Below are positions 1-11,930 of a DNA stretch of 64,000 nt, one piece after another. The translations under genes were made by a program, and so were the position numbers. The notes under the pieces are model-generated. The model was not told where the DNA came from. It did not search any database and saw only the letters and a list, made by a program, of their open reading frames with translations. Every line of letters begins with the position of its first letter. The stretch's first letter is position 1. This stretch comes from Trichosphaerium sp. ATCC 40318 (taxonomy: Eukaryota; Discosea; Flabellinia; Trichosidae): positions 1 through 64,000 of the forward strand of contig JALMLS010000166.1 in NCBI GenBank assembly GCA_038496445.1. The letters run 5' to 3'.

Positions 1-1117
1 AGTGGTGGAATCGGACAAAATACGCGTGCCTAAAACGTGCCATTTGCATGGAAAATAAACATGCCCAAAACGTGTCCAAAACGTGCCATTCGCGTGTTGT
101 ATATTTGCAATAAACGTGCTCAAAATGTGCCATTTGCGTGTTTTAACCATGACCTGTCCTTAATAGAAATTTGGAGAAAAATTCAAAATAAAAAATTGAC
201 AAACTCAAAACTCAACCATCTCACCCCAAAGCCGATCGCCTCCGATCGTCAACAATAAAACATGTATTTTCACCCAAGTAAGCAGTAGTTAGGTTTGTAT
301 TGGCATGGCTCTAAAAGTAGGCGAAAAAATCTAAAAATACCCAAAAACCAACAATTTCTTGATTTTCCTATTTTTTGTGAATAACTCAGGTCTACTAGTA
401 TGAATCCTTTAAAAACGAAGTATGGCCCAATTAGGTACGAAGCATGGTTTCGTGGTGGTTTGGGGTTCGGTGCCCCTTTTTAAGGCAAAAACGATAGAAA
501 ATAGATATTTAGGGTAGTTTAAGGATATTATGGCTCAATAACTCCATTAAACCCCTTTTAAAGACGATTATTGGATTTGAGATTTTTTGCCTAATTAGGT
601 AAGTTCTTGCTTAAGTATTTACAATAAGGCAGGATTGGCGAAAAAAGCAGGTAAAATGGCAAAAACATGAAGTTGGTTGATATAAACTGGGTATCGTTTA
701 TGTGGGGATAGTTTTATGTAAAGTTTGTAATAATTGTACCAAACCTCTTTGTAATCGTTATGTGTTATGTATCGTAATAAACTGTTATTTTCTTTTCCTC
801 TATAAAGTGGTGTTTTATGCGTGCCCAAAACGTGTGATATGCGTGGCAAATATGCGTGCCCAAAACGTGCCCAAAATGTGGAAAATAAACGTGCCTAAAA
901 CGTGCCCAAAACGTAGGTAATAAACGTGCCCAAAACGTGTCCAAAACGTGCAATTTGCGTGGCCAGCATGTGGAAGAGAAACGTGCCTTTTGCGTGAAAA
1001 AAAAACGTGCCCAAAACGTGTCCAAAACGTGTCTTTTGCGTGGAAAATAAACGTGCCCAAAACGTGCCCAAAACGTGCCCAAAACGTGCGATTCGCGTTC
1101 TGTCCGATTCCACCACT
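1..1117. mobile_element. Inverted-repeat element with 11-bp repeat arrays
   Basis: The first 16 bases (agtggtggaatcggac) are repeated exactly, in inverted orientation, at 1102-1117. Just inside both ends lie arrays of the 11-bp unit cccaaaacgtg and close variants: 22-135 on the left and about 815-1090 on the right. The middle (about 290-620) has no open frame of interest. No transposase is present, so it would be a non-autonomous element with subterminal repeats. The left end coincides with the window edge, so the target-site duplication cannot be read. Open frames on the minus strand here only translate the repeat. Confidence 0.6.
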
Positions 1118-1834
1118 GATTCTGTTGAATGGAAAAAAGCCCATGACCCATCACAGAAGGCAACAATACTGGAATCAGTATTTTCACCCATATTACAATA
1201 CAAAACCTGTACTTTTGTCCTGCATCTAATCTGTACAGGTTCTGTACTTTCAACTCATACAAATTAAATGGCAGCTTGTAATTGTAAGGTATAAAACATT
1301 TTATTGCATAGCTTTGGTCTCACTGTACAAACTGCTCAAAAAATGTAACATTGGGTATATTTAGGTAAGGTGCATGGTTTGGGGACCAACTCACCATTTT
1401 TAGGCAAAAACAACACAAAATATGTATTTGGAGTAGTTTAAGGATATTATGGCCTAATAGCTCTAATAAACCTCTTTTTAAAGGCAATTATGGGTTTCAA
1501 GCATTTTTCTGAAATAGTCATTAAGTTGTGGTAATGAAGTTGTAATGTATTGTAGTGTATATGTAGTTGTAATTACCAATAAATCCAATTCATTCTTTTT
1601 AGTATCTATTTGTCCAAAATGAGGCAAAATTCCAACGGTACTTAACCTGTGAGTGGCATATACTTTTGACACATTTCTAATCCATATGTCTTCCACCAAA
1701 TATTTAGGTGTCACTTTATCTTTCCAAAACACTGATAATGGAATCAAAAGTATGCACATATAGGTTTTGTACATGTCAAAAATACATGACACTGCCCAAA
1801 ACGTGCAATTCACGTGTCATCCGATTCCACCACT
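1118..1834. mobile_element. Second, diverged copy or fragment of the same element
   Basis: It ends at 1819-1834 with the same terminal sequence (tccgattccaccact) preceded by one repeat unit at about 1795-1806. Its inside at about 1392-1515 matches 473-595 of the first copy in the same order (the stretch around aggatattatggc and the following ctcttttaaag block). A left terminal repeat is not visible, so it is truncated or nested next to the first copy. Confidence 0.5.
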
Positions 1835-2334
1835 GTTGTTGTTTTCTTAATTATTACAAATACATTTACATTACAACACATTACAATACATTACATTACA
1901 TTACAACCACTAAACAACCATGTTTTTGACCTGTTTGGGGAGATATTTTAATCATCATGCTGTATTGTCCTAAAACCCATGATATCTCCTGGAATAAAAC
2001 CTTGAAAAAAAGTTGCCAAAAGGTCTTTGATGATGCAAGAGGTAGTACAAGCCTGTAAAGTGTTTGGTGGAGAGTTGCTGTTGGGTTGCAAAATGTGAGT
2101 GGATGTTTGTAAGGTATAAGTGACAATTGAAACAAAAGTGCCCACTTACAGGGCCAGGTTTTGTGCTGTGTGCTGTCACTAGTTAAATCAGGAGTATGGG
2201 TAATTATACAGGTAGAGTATGGGTCAAAATCAAAAGTAATTTTCTTTCAAGTGGTTGTAGGAGTCTGAAATACTGTGTCTGTGGACATTAATTGGTATTC
2301 CACAAAATTATTTATTTATTTGGCATTTACAAAC
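1835..2334. other. Intergenic, no gene seen
   Basis: Contains a short ttacattacaacac-type simple repeat near 1860-1915 and some low-complexity sequence. Open frames of 65-79 codons on the minus strand overlap each other in three frames and have no splice-site pattern, so I do not call them. Confidence 0.4.
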
Positions 2335-3556
2335 TTATGTGAATTGATGAAGGAGTTTTTTAATGCGGGTCACACCATCAGAAGCTTGTTTGGCACTAGG
2401 ATCAAGTTCACGGGCCTTTTGCATGTCTAAATAAGTGTGTTAAAGCAATGTTAGGATAGTAGGTATTGATATATATACCTTCAAGTGCTTTCTTCCATTT
2501 CTCAATGTACTCGTAAGCAAGACCACGTCTCATGAGTGCTTTCACATTTTCAGGTTGAATGTTCAAGACATTAGTGGTGTCATTGATGACATGACGGTGA
2601 GCGTGGATTTGAAGGTTGCAAGCAGCTCTGTTGTTCCAGAATGGAAGCTTTTCAGTATCCGGTTTGCCTGTCACTTCCAAGATTTGCAATGCTCTGCTGT
2701 AGTGCTCAACAGCTTTTTCGTACATGCCACGTTTGAACTCTGCATTACCTGTCTCTTTAATGCTAGCAACCAAGTTCTAATAAACCCGTCAATAAACAAA
2801 CCAGTAGGGTCGAAGTAAGATTAAAACGGAATGGCAATTTGTCAACAAAATGAGGAAATGGGTTTTTTTAATTGTTTTGCACTACCACGCCATCATAGGT
2901 GAAATCGAACGTTGTAACCGCAAAAAAATAAAAGAGTGCGTGTTGTAAATGAACAATGACGTACATCGTTGGTTGGGCTAGAGCGCATAGCCTTTTGGCA
3001 TTCGGTAAGCTTACGTTTCAAGTCACCGTTCTAAGGTGGGTGTAAGAGACACAAAGAGCTATTTAAACAATTTTTAGAATCGTACACCAGGGACAGCCTT
3101 TAGACCGCGTTTGCAGACTTCGGCGGCTTTCTCGTGCAAACCCAATAGACTGAGAGCCATAGCTTGACGATAGTAACCCTATATAGCAGATCAGACCGTA
3201 CAGCTCCACTAACGCTAAAAAAATACGCCAGCGCATCTCGTTGGGCTTAAAACATATTTTTTTTGTTTCTCTCACCTTCATCCAGTCTGGTTTAACCTCA
3301 ATGCTCTTAGAAGTATCCTTGAAGGCAAGGTCGTAACGTTTCATGCCAATGTAAGCGGCAGCTCTGTTGCTGTACAAGACATGGTTCTTTGGGTCCATGT
3401 CGACTCCTTTACCGTACCATTCTACTGCCTGGTCGTACTCTTTGGCAACATAGAATTTATTTCCCTTGTCTTTGCACTCGCCGGGTGTGCTCTAAGCCAT
3501 AATAGCGTCAGTACACAGAATAACGCTAAATGTCCTGTTTTTTGAATACGCACCAT
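2335..3556 (-). CDS. TPR co-chaperone, STI1/TOM34-like
   Basis: Six exons (3554-3556, 3276-3491, 3086-3178, 2965-3030, 2479-2776, 2335-2426) join in phase to a 255-residue protein made almost wholly of tetratricopeptide repeats. The N-terminal block has the pattern GNKFY..KEYDQAVEWY, YSNRAAAYIGMKRYDLA and KPDWMKGYYRQA; a second block starts at GNAEFKRGMYEKAVEHYSRA. The Asn and Lys residues expected of a carboxylate clamp that binds the EEVD tail of Hsp70/Hsp90 are present in the first block. The start codon is alone in exon 1, before a GTGCGT donor. By family knowledge it would be a cytosolic chaperone adaptor. The exact orthologue (Sti1, TOM34, Unc45 type) cannot be told; it is short and lacks a DP domain. 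Confidence 0.85.
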
Positions 3557-3849
3557 GATGAGTTGCTGTTAGGAATGCGCAAATTCGAAACAACGAAAGC
3601 TAGTCAGTTTTCTCTCAAATCTCACTTAAATCTAACCCATAAGTTGGCCCTTATTGTTGAAAAAAAGGTAAAGCAACACGTGTTTTTTTGATTATACTCA
3701 CGAGATACTGATTGATTGCATTCAACAAAGGACAAGTTGCTATTTGTACAAGTATATTTGGGGTATTTACAAAGGGGTTGTCAACAAGGACGTTAAAATT
3801 TTTTTAGTGTACACAACAAAAGAGCTGTTTCGGTGATTACTTGTGCCGC
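3557..3849. other. Intergenic region between two minus-strand genes
   Basis: Promoter side of the TPR gene and 3' side of the ankyrin gene. A/T-rich, no gene seen. Confidence 0.4.
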
Positions 3850-6800
3850 TCAGTTCATGGAGTCCATGCTGCTTTCAGAAGTAACACTGTCAGTCTCACT
3901 GAGGGCTGCTTCAAGCGATCTCTCGAGGTAGCCTTCAATGGTTGCGAGGGATTTGGCTTCACCGGACACACAACGGCGGTGGGCGTGTCGTCGTTTCTTC
4001 TTGCCAACACGTCGGACTTTCTTCTTTTTAGGTTGCTTGTCGACTAGCACAGATGATCCACTCTCGCCAAGAGCAATGCTATTGACAGGTAGAGGGAGTG
4101 ACTCTGATCGTTTGCGCTTGACAACGAGCTCTGTCTTTTCTTTCTTGGCGGACTTGTTGAACTTGCGAACGGCATGACGCTTGCTTGACAGTTCGTTGCC
4201 TGCACGTCTTCGTCTAGGAGGTGCTTCTTCTTCGTCATCGCCAGATGTGTCGGAATCGGAGAAGGTGTAACCACTGCTCGAGGACTCAATGGAAACATCA
4301 CGACTAGGGTTTCTACGCGCCCGGCGTGAAGTACCACCGACGTCCAATCGTTCGAACTGCCTTGAAAGCCCAGCTGCTGCTGTTTTGGAGCTCGAAGCGT
4401 ACTTGATGAACATCTGAAGTATGCTGGCGTTCACATAGAGGGATACACGCCCTGTCTCGGTGTTGTGGGTCAACCAATCCACTTTGACAGAGTCCTTGAT
4501 CATTTGGTGTGCTACAACAGCAACAATCTGTTCGGCCACAGCCAAGAACGGTACAGTGCAAGGTAGCCACGACACCCATCGCCCAGTGTTGAATCGAACG
4601 TAGGCGGCAAATGACTTTAGTGAAGGTTCGTCGAGGGTAGGTGGTTTGTACTGCAACAAGAGTTAGAAACAGGGCCAACAAAAAAAAAAAAGTTGTTTGA
4701 AGAACAAACTGAAAAACTACAAAAAACTTTTTGAATAAGATTATTGGGAAACGTACGAGTGATCTACCCATCTTCTTCTGTAATACACGGACAATGTCGA
4801 GGTTGCGGAACCTGACTGCCAATTCAAAAGGTGTTTCCCCGTTACAATCGGGTACATCAATACTAGCGCCACGAGCTACCAGGAGGCGGACGAGTGCAGT
4901 TCTACCAGAGTAGATGGCCAAATGGATAGGACAAATGTTATCCTGGTCTTTTTGATTTGGGTCTGCGCCGCGTCTGAGGCAGTATGCTGCTGCTCTTTCG
5001 TAACCAAGTGCACATAGCCAATTCATGACGAGACCGCTCGTCACGTCAACATCTCTGTTGCGATAAAAGTTCAGGAGACTATCCTCAGAGGGCTGTTGAG
5101 AGGCAGTTGATGTGTTCTACGGAGTGATTTAGGAGGAGAGCAGTCGAATGGAAGTTTTGTTGTAGTAATTTCAGATAATTGTGTAAACCTTATCGTTTGG
5201 AGCTATAAAGTGGCGTACCATGAGGTCTGGAGTGAGTGTATTGCCTAGCTGAGAAGGATTGATTGTAACGTTGCTCATAAGTGCGCGACGCATACACAAT
5301 TCTAAAAGGCCGTTAAAACAAGTCCAAAGGTATCGAATAAATATAAAAGTGTATTTGCCTTGTAATTGAGGGCGGTGTAGTTGCGTTTCCTCAAAGTCAA
5401 CGAAAATATGTTTTTTGCGCAGTTTTCACAAAACTACAAAAAGAGGCAAAAAAATGTATAAGGCAAGAAAATGTCACGAACACAAAAACCCCGGTAACGC
5501 ACCAATCTTGTAACAGAACTGCTGACGTGCTTGCGCCCATGTCTTATCATCTTCTTGTATAAATACGTTGACGTTTACATCCTTTCATACTTTTTTAGTT
5601 TAATGCAAACAAAACGGAAGTATTTTTGTAATAAAAACAGATCCCCCCTAGCAAACGCTATTAACACGCACCTGGGTCGGGTACTTGAAACCCAGTTCAT
5701 CGAGTGATGGGATGCGACATTGCGGCATACCCTCCCGACCTGGTAACACCTGTGTTGGAAACCATTGTTCAAACCGAATCGCAGGGTTCTGCGGTATGTT
5801 TTCGCCAATCACCCAAGCGTATTGGTTCTACAAAAAATTGTTAAACAGGAGTGTTTTATAAATATAAAATGATTCGCGGTTTTTCTCTAAAATAAACTAA
5901 AGCTTATCCGAGGTGCGTTAGTGCAGTATTCCCCACACCGCATGCAACACCGGTAAGAAGGGGTAGTTCCAGTGGTTGGGAAGTGTAGGAAAAACTACAA
6001 AAGATACGAGCGCGGGGTTACTGCGGGGATTCGTGCACCGCGTCCTAGGAGATACGCGGCATGATGAAATACAGCAAAGAAAAAAGATCGGAACTTATTG
6101 TCTGACTATTATGACGACAAAATTTAAAGCGGAGTAAAAAAAAGACCATAGGGTTTGTCTTTTGTTTTGGTTGCGTTGCTTCTTACCTTGTCAAATATTT
6201 CCAACGTGTAGTTTGGAGATAGTTCTTGAAACATTACTTGACCGGCAGTACTGCTTGCTGGCTCCGCTGCCTTCCTTTTGCGGGTTGTCATTGAGGCGGA
6301 AGTACGTGCTCTCTAACACAATTGTCAGATGTTTCACTGTGGGAGTATAAGTGGCTACCTTGTTGTCGCGATATTCATTGTTGGCACGTTGTGAGTTATT
6401 AGAATCGAATCTGAAAAGCTTGGAGCCTTGACAGAAGGTTGTTGAACCTATTGGTCACAAAATCGTCAAATGTTGTCATGAAGCAGAAGTAACAATTACA
6501 GAAGCGCAAGCACCTTGTTTAGGAAACAATAAAAGGAGTTTGATTCATTTTGCTGTTGTTGAGCACGTTATTGCCTTTTGTGGAAATGCGTACCATTTGC
6601 ATCTTTGAAAAGCGTCTTGACGATACAGCGCATATCGCACTGATTCTTCCAGCCTTCAAAGATCTTACGTGGGCGCTTCAAAAACTTAAATCTGGCCGCT
6701 ATGACGAGTTCGTCTTCTCCGTGTTGCAAGGAGCATGTCACCTCTGAGAAGATCTCGTTTTGCTGCAAGCTTGTTCTAAATCCATCAGGAGAGTCCACAA

Positions 6801-7799
6801 CCAAAGACAAGTAAACAGTGTTCGGTGCAACTACAGTAGGCATTTGCCAACAATATGACACCTGCAATCAATAGTCAGTGTAAAGAACATGATAACTGGA
6901 CAGATAGAGGGGAAAGGTAGACCAAAATCATCATGTAAAAGAGGGATACTCAACAAAGAGCCATTTTTCTATTCGTACGTGGGATATAAAGTTTAGTGGC
7001 GGTAACGATACTTGTATGCGCGTATACGTATTTCTGCGTACGAGTCCGTTTTTGTTTAATCGAATGCTAGTTGTGTGTTGTTAGATAAAGGAATAGGCGT
7101 ATGTAGCATGGATAAACACAACAAAACAAATTCCGACAACGTACTTTTCAGAAGGTAGCGTAACTGGTGGTATCTGTTGGCTACTTAAGCGTCTACCATT
7201 GAAATCTGAAGAGGAGTAGACCTTTGCTAAATTATAGTTTTAGCAACAGTAAAAACGACGTCTTTGTGCTTCTAAAACATGAAATGGCATGTACCTGGCG
7301 GTGTGAAAGGGTTGATGTTGAGGTTGGCAGGGTTTACAGGTTTAAACGTCGGCATGAACATGCCATGTTCTGGCTTTGCAACAAGAGGTGCAGGCATCGG
7401 TTGCAGTGGTTGGATTGGTGTCGGATTTACTGGCACTGGAACTAAATTTCGAGAATTACGGTTTTTAAATAGCGTGACAGTATTAACTAATAGACGGTTG
7501 TATTTGGTATGTTGTCTTAGCCAAAAAAAGCAGTGTCTAAATAAAATACTACAAGTAATGGCCAAAAAGGTCTGCAGAGACACAAAACGAATAAAAACAA
7601 CGATTGTAAGTATTTGTACCTTCTATGAAGGGAGTAGACCTTGTCTTGTTTGATGTGTCGACATCAGTCAGTATGTTGCGGAAGTACTCTAGTTAGGGCT
7701 AGTTAGCTTGGTGGACCACCAAGTACTTTTTGTACCTTCTGGCTGGTTGCATGCGAACGTATCGTCAATGGCCCAATTATTAAAGCCGTTTAATTCCAT
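3850..7799 (-). CDS. Ankyrin-repeat protein with basic Ser-rich tail
   Basis: Thirteen exons join in phase to 813 residues: 7736-7799, 7620-7688, 7295-7441, 7145-7226, 6979-7066, 6594-6861, 6359-6447, 6187-6312, 5672-5827, 5503-5581, 5189-5301, 4757-5116, 3850-4650. The N-terminal third is Pro/Asn-rich. The middle (about residues 120-300) holds a beta-rich stretch with TVYLSLVVDSPDGFRTSL and a basic TRKRK cluster. Two or three ankyrin repeats lie near residues 440-540 (AAAYCLRRGADPNQKDQDN, CPIHLAIYSGRTALVRLL, GETPFELAVRFRNLDIVRVL). The C-terminus is acidic/Ser-rich then strongly basic (PPRRRRAG, KKKKVRRVGKKKRR), which suggests the nucleus. I do not recognise the middle domain; a DNA-binding regulator with ankyrin repeats is a guess only. 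Confidence 0.8.
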
Positions 7800-8647
7800 T
7801 ACGCAAGTTTATAACAGCTGTTTTTCTTAAAGTTGATGATTTACAGTATAAACGCTATGGTTTATAAGAGAGAATATAACGTAAGCAGTCACGCACCAAG
7901 CTAGCTGTAATTAGTGTAACTAGCCGTTTTAAGTCACAAGTCTTAAAGAGAATTGGGAATAAAACAAACGTTTTGTGCTAAAAATGTTGTCCCAAGAATA
8001 TCCTGTTGCTGCCACTCTTAATGTAACACAGTAGTTTTTGTTTACTGAAAACAGTTGCGCAATGTGGCATCACATAAGGTTTTTCACTGCATCTTCGAGC
8101 AACACACGCTCTTTTGAAATTAATTAATGACACCATAGCGAGCGAACAATAGAGCACTTGTACAACTTTGTGCCAGTAATCGTGGACACTATGTTGGCGG
8201 CGTGCATATTGAAGGCAAGCAACACGCTTTTTTCACGTCGCACGTGTCAACATAGTAAAGGTTCGGTTTGGCGAGCAGCATGGCATAAACACATTGTGAG
8301 CGTAACTTGGGCAGCAGTTGAAAACGCCAAACGGAAATTTGGATGTGCAAACGGTCTTTAACAAACTTTTTAAGTCTTGACTTCTGCAATTACTCTCCAA
8401 CCTTCTGTATTGAAAAGTGGTGATTCTAACGAATGAAAGGGCACGTGTTAGGCTCAAGACAAGTAGCGTTGGGCATTTTAAGTTACTCGCCTTTGTTAAG
8501 TGTCATGCGCTACATTGCTGTTTCTGTCCGTGGCACCTAGTTCGTTGGTAAGGTGTATACGTATTTTGTTTTGTATAGGCTTTGATGTTTGTATAAACTG
8601 GAATTATCTCAACCATTGGCCTATTCATCACCCCTAGGGAACGTATA
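7800..8647. other. Divergent intergenic region, 848 bp
   Basis: Lies between the start of the ankyrin gene (minus) and the next plus-strand gene, so it should carry both promoters. Short overlapping open frames at 8158-8457 on both strands lack splice logic or recognisable content. No hairpin or repeat stood out. Confidence 0.4.
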
Positions 8648-10323
8648 ATGTCGAAAAGACCGTCTCCCCCGAGTTCTGGGCCAGAGGCAAAGAAACCACG
8701 CACAAACGTTACGGTACGTGTAGGATCGTGTTGGTAGTACCGCACGGCAATTATTTTCTCTTTTTAATCGTTTTGCGTGTTTGGTACTACAAGTTAGCTT
8801 TTCCTTTCGTAAACAGTCTACAAATAAGTGTTACTACGTTGTGACTGATATTGTTATGTAGGCTCCACAATTATCCAACGTCAAGTTTCGCGCGGAATCT
8901 GAGGACGACGAGTACGTTATTTCAAGTTGTTTAAAGGGATTGTTGTTTTGATTACCAGAGCGGTGTCACATCAACACAATTTATTGGAACAATGCTGTTG
9001 TCACTTGCCTCAACTAGTACCTTATCTCTTACTGTGAGTAGTAAGACGATGATCCTCGGTGTAATAGATGGACCACACGTGGAGCCTGTAGATAAGCCCA
9101 ATAAAGATCAAGAAGAAGAAGAAAGTAATGACGATGAGCAACCTGACAGCGTAAACACATACGTCGTGTCTCTCACAATAGGTGGCAACGTATTCAACGG
9201 CGTGGTCAAATTAAACACCGAAGCTGACTTCTCGAAACTACACACTAAGATGGTGCGTTGCATACTTGTAGGTTATCGAGCACTAACGTTTTATTGGAAA
9301 GACAAAGACAAAGCGTAAATACAAAAAAAACAAAAATAATAATATCCCAAAATCAGATGTCCCTCGTACGTACCGCTACCTTTCTTTGTACTTGACACCG
9401 TGCACTAAATAATACCCAACCATTTGCGTCGAATTTTATGACGCTATTTGTCCAGTGTTGAACAAAAGGTTGAGAAAATACACGTGATATCACACAAGTT
9501 CCCCTTTTTTATGTTTTGACAAAAAGATCAGATTTGTTTCTTCTCATACTTACACAGTTAGAAATGGACCTTACTGGTGATGATCCACAACCTCTACCAT
9601 CAATGTCAGCCGCAACACAGGAGGAATTCATGAATTATCAGCGATGCCTTCAACTGTACGGTAACTACAACCTCCCAAACGTCATGGAACAGTTCAAACG
9701 CTACTTTTTGGTAAATCAAGCCGCACAAGGCAATGCAGACGGTCAAAAAGCGGGTGAAGGAGATGTACGTTAAAAGAACAACATAGATTTCCTCTCTTTA
9801 CTAATGAGCTTGCAGGAAAACAAAATCCCTGCCGGTATGCTGCCAATGGTGCGTTGTAATCTTTTTTTTTTGAAGGATTCATCCCCCTCACTTATTTGCG
9901 CTAACTTTGCTCTAAAGGACGTAGCCCAATTCCGCAACATGTATCATAACATGTACCCTGGCATGTTGAATGCGTTTCAACAGCAATTTCCAGGTGCGCA
10001 GGCTTATTTCAACGGCGCAGGTACCCAACAATCAAAGTCACCAACAAAGTCATCGCCCACAAAACCAAATGTGGCGTCCCCACCAATCTCCATGTCTGGT
10101 AAAGGGCTACCTCTTAAACAAATAGTCAACTACAAACAGCACTTAAAAGGCAGAGGTCTAGTTGCTGTCAACGAGGTGCTTAAGGTGAGTCATTCATTGC
10201 ACACGCAGCACAGCATCAATCACTGCTGTTTAGACATTATAAAAAACCATTTTGGTTCTAACTTCGTTTTAGAGAGAAGCTAGACAACCACCCAACGAAC
10301 CAAGTGCAATGATAGTGGACTAG
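8648..10323 (+). CDS. Unrecognised nuclear-type protein
   Basis: Seven exons (8648-8713, 8862-8911, 8961-9252, 9558-9764, 9816-9848, 9918-10184, 10273-10323) join in phase to 321 residues. The N-terminus carries a basic patch (EAKKPRTN) like a nuclear localisation signal. Next come an acidic run (KDQEEEESNDDEQ, about residues 85-100), a short beta-like segment (YVVSLTIGGNVFNGVVKL), a Met/Gln/Tyr-rich region and a Ser-Pro-Thr stretch (SKSPTKSSPTK). The acceptor at 8960 is read as CCAGAG because the nearer AG breaks the frame. No family recognised; the GG-N-x-F-x-G-V segment loosely recalls the REKLES region of ARID3 proteins, but no ARID domain is visible. Confidence 0.65.
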
Positions 10324-10545
10324 TGTACTAACGTGTTGTACTTTTAAGTGTACTTATTAATGTAATGTAACCAATGCTGTCTTGTTGTCGTTGTTGTTGA
10401 GCCGTGCTTATGTGCTCCTGTTAGAGAATCTTTTACGGTTCTCATTTCAATACGCTTGGAAAAACGACGCTCAACGAATGAATGGTATCGAGAAAGTTCA
10501 AAGAAATGTTGTACAATTTATAATTTACAAGATGACACTATACGC

Positions 10546-11576
10546 TCAAAAAGGAGGTGGTCTCTTGCCAAACTTTGGAGGTCTATTAGATGCGCTGACA
10601 CTATTGCGCACGTTAATCTTTCTAGCGCCTGGAATACTTGGCGGCCTAACCTTAGGTGGTCCACCAGACGTCTTGAAAAGGTAGTTAGCATCTAGTAGGA
10701 ATCACTCGCGTATTAGTAGCGTACCTTTGGTGCTGCAGACCTACGATTCAACTCGTTAGGAGGTAAAGACCAACGCCAGTTCTTTTTTGCAGCTGCTTGT
10801 CGCGGTTGAAGCACGGTAGGGCCAGTGTTAACTTTTCTTAGTTTCACTGTGCGTGAAGGTCAGTAAAAAACAAACTGGACTTGAAATTTAAAGATTAAAT
10901 GAGACATACCAGATCCGGGTTGGAACGCTAGCATCACCTTCTTGCCGCTTGCTTTGGCCATACCCATATTAGCGCGAGAGAGTTTTGGATTTGTTCGTTT
11001 CGGTTTGCTAATTTGTCCATGGTACGTTTGTGGTTGCGCATCGCCGATGGAGTGGTACGTTTTTGGCACAGCCGGAGGTCCGCGCTTAGGAGGCGCGCTT
11101 GGCCTCACTCCTGGAACACCTGGCCTAAATATTGCAGTTTTTGGCCTCATTCCTTGTGCGCCTGGCCGTGACACCGTAGACTTTGGTCTTGTCGCCGACT
11201 TTGGTCGCGGGTTTGTAATTGGTCTCATTCCTGGTGCTCGAGCTACTGGAGCTACTGGCGCTTTTGGTGTCGCTACCGGGGAACTAGGTCTATCCACAGG
11301 CACCGTTGGTCTCGTATCTGCGCGTTTTGGTACAGCTGATACTGTACGCCTTGGAGAGGCCACTTTAAACGACTGATCTTGGGAAGGTGTGCGTGTACCA
11401 AAGGAAGGCGCAATATGCCGTTGAGGTCTATTGGCTGACGTGACGCCCACGCTTGCACTGCGTGAAGGTTCGGTCACCTCTGGCGGTGAGCGTGATGGTA
11501 CGTGTGTTTGCAAAGAGCGCAGTTCCGATTCTCCACCTACGGCTGGAGGCGGTCGCACTGGAGGTCCACCACCCAT
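10546..11576 (-). CDS. Pro/Arg-rich low-complexity basic protein
   Basis: Three exons (10910-11576, 10725-10846, 10546-10671) join in phase to 304 residues. Composition is dominated by Pro, Arg, Ser, Lys and Ala, with a run of similar short motifs (PRPKSATRPKS, GAQGMRPKTA, RPGVPGVRPSAP) forming an imperfect ~14-residue repeat around residues 130-180. No folded domain or transmembrane segment is visible. The start at 11576 is the first Met of the open frame; an extra short 5' exon cannot be excluded because the frame stays open upstream to an AG at 11592. Such proteins are often RNA- or microtubule-binding, but nothing here proves either. Confidence 0.65.
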
Positions 11577-11930
11577 TGATTGAGAACCATCTATACACGT
11601 GATTGTAAGTACTCATTGCCACAAACATACTGGCACGTGGCTGCGGTTGATACTTTTTGTGTGGACACTTTTGCAAAATGTAGGGCATAAATATAATGGA
11701 GTGATACATAGAGAAGCTATAATGATATATATGTACATAATACTACGCTATTGCTGATGGTACAGTGTAAAGCACACTGTACCATTTAGAGTGGTTGTGC
11801 GCATTCGATAGACAAACGTAAAAAAAAAACCTCAATAAGGGAGGTAGGTATATGGGGGCTACTGTAGAATGATATGGGGGATGGAGAGACGCTAGTTATA
11901 TATACAGATCCGCAAAAAATTATGGTGGTA
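11577..11930. promoter_or_regulatory. Intergenic region with a perfect 12-bp palindrome
   Basis: Upstream of the Pro-rich gene and downstream of the RalGAP stop codon. At 11758-11786 a 12-bp perfect inverted repeat (atggtacagtgt / acactgtaccat) flanks a 5-base spacer. It could be an operator-like binding site in the promoter or an RNA hairpin in the 3' region of the RalGAP transcript. Otherwise nothing seen. Confidence 0.4.

Noticed and set aside
619-1262. Overlapping open frames with Arg/His/Phe repeats (HVLGTFWARFGHV)
   Set aside because: They translate the 11-bp repeat in three frames on the minus strand; no splice or start logic.
5302-5460. Possible GC-AG intron and extra exon (KKHIFVDFEETQLHRPQ) in the ankyrin gene
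   Set aside because: Its frame meets a stop at the upstream acceptor; joining 5503 directly to 5301 keeps phase and needs no GC donor.
5830-6000. Cys-rich segment (CCMRCGEYC) as an ankyrin-gene exon
   Set aside because: No donor in any phase links it to the next exon; skipping it joins 6187 to 5827 in phase 0.
10382-10695. Plus-strand frames of 79-100 codons
   Set aside because: Antisense to the last exon of the Pro-rich gene and its 3' flank; repetitive hydrophobic content is a shadow.
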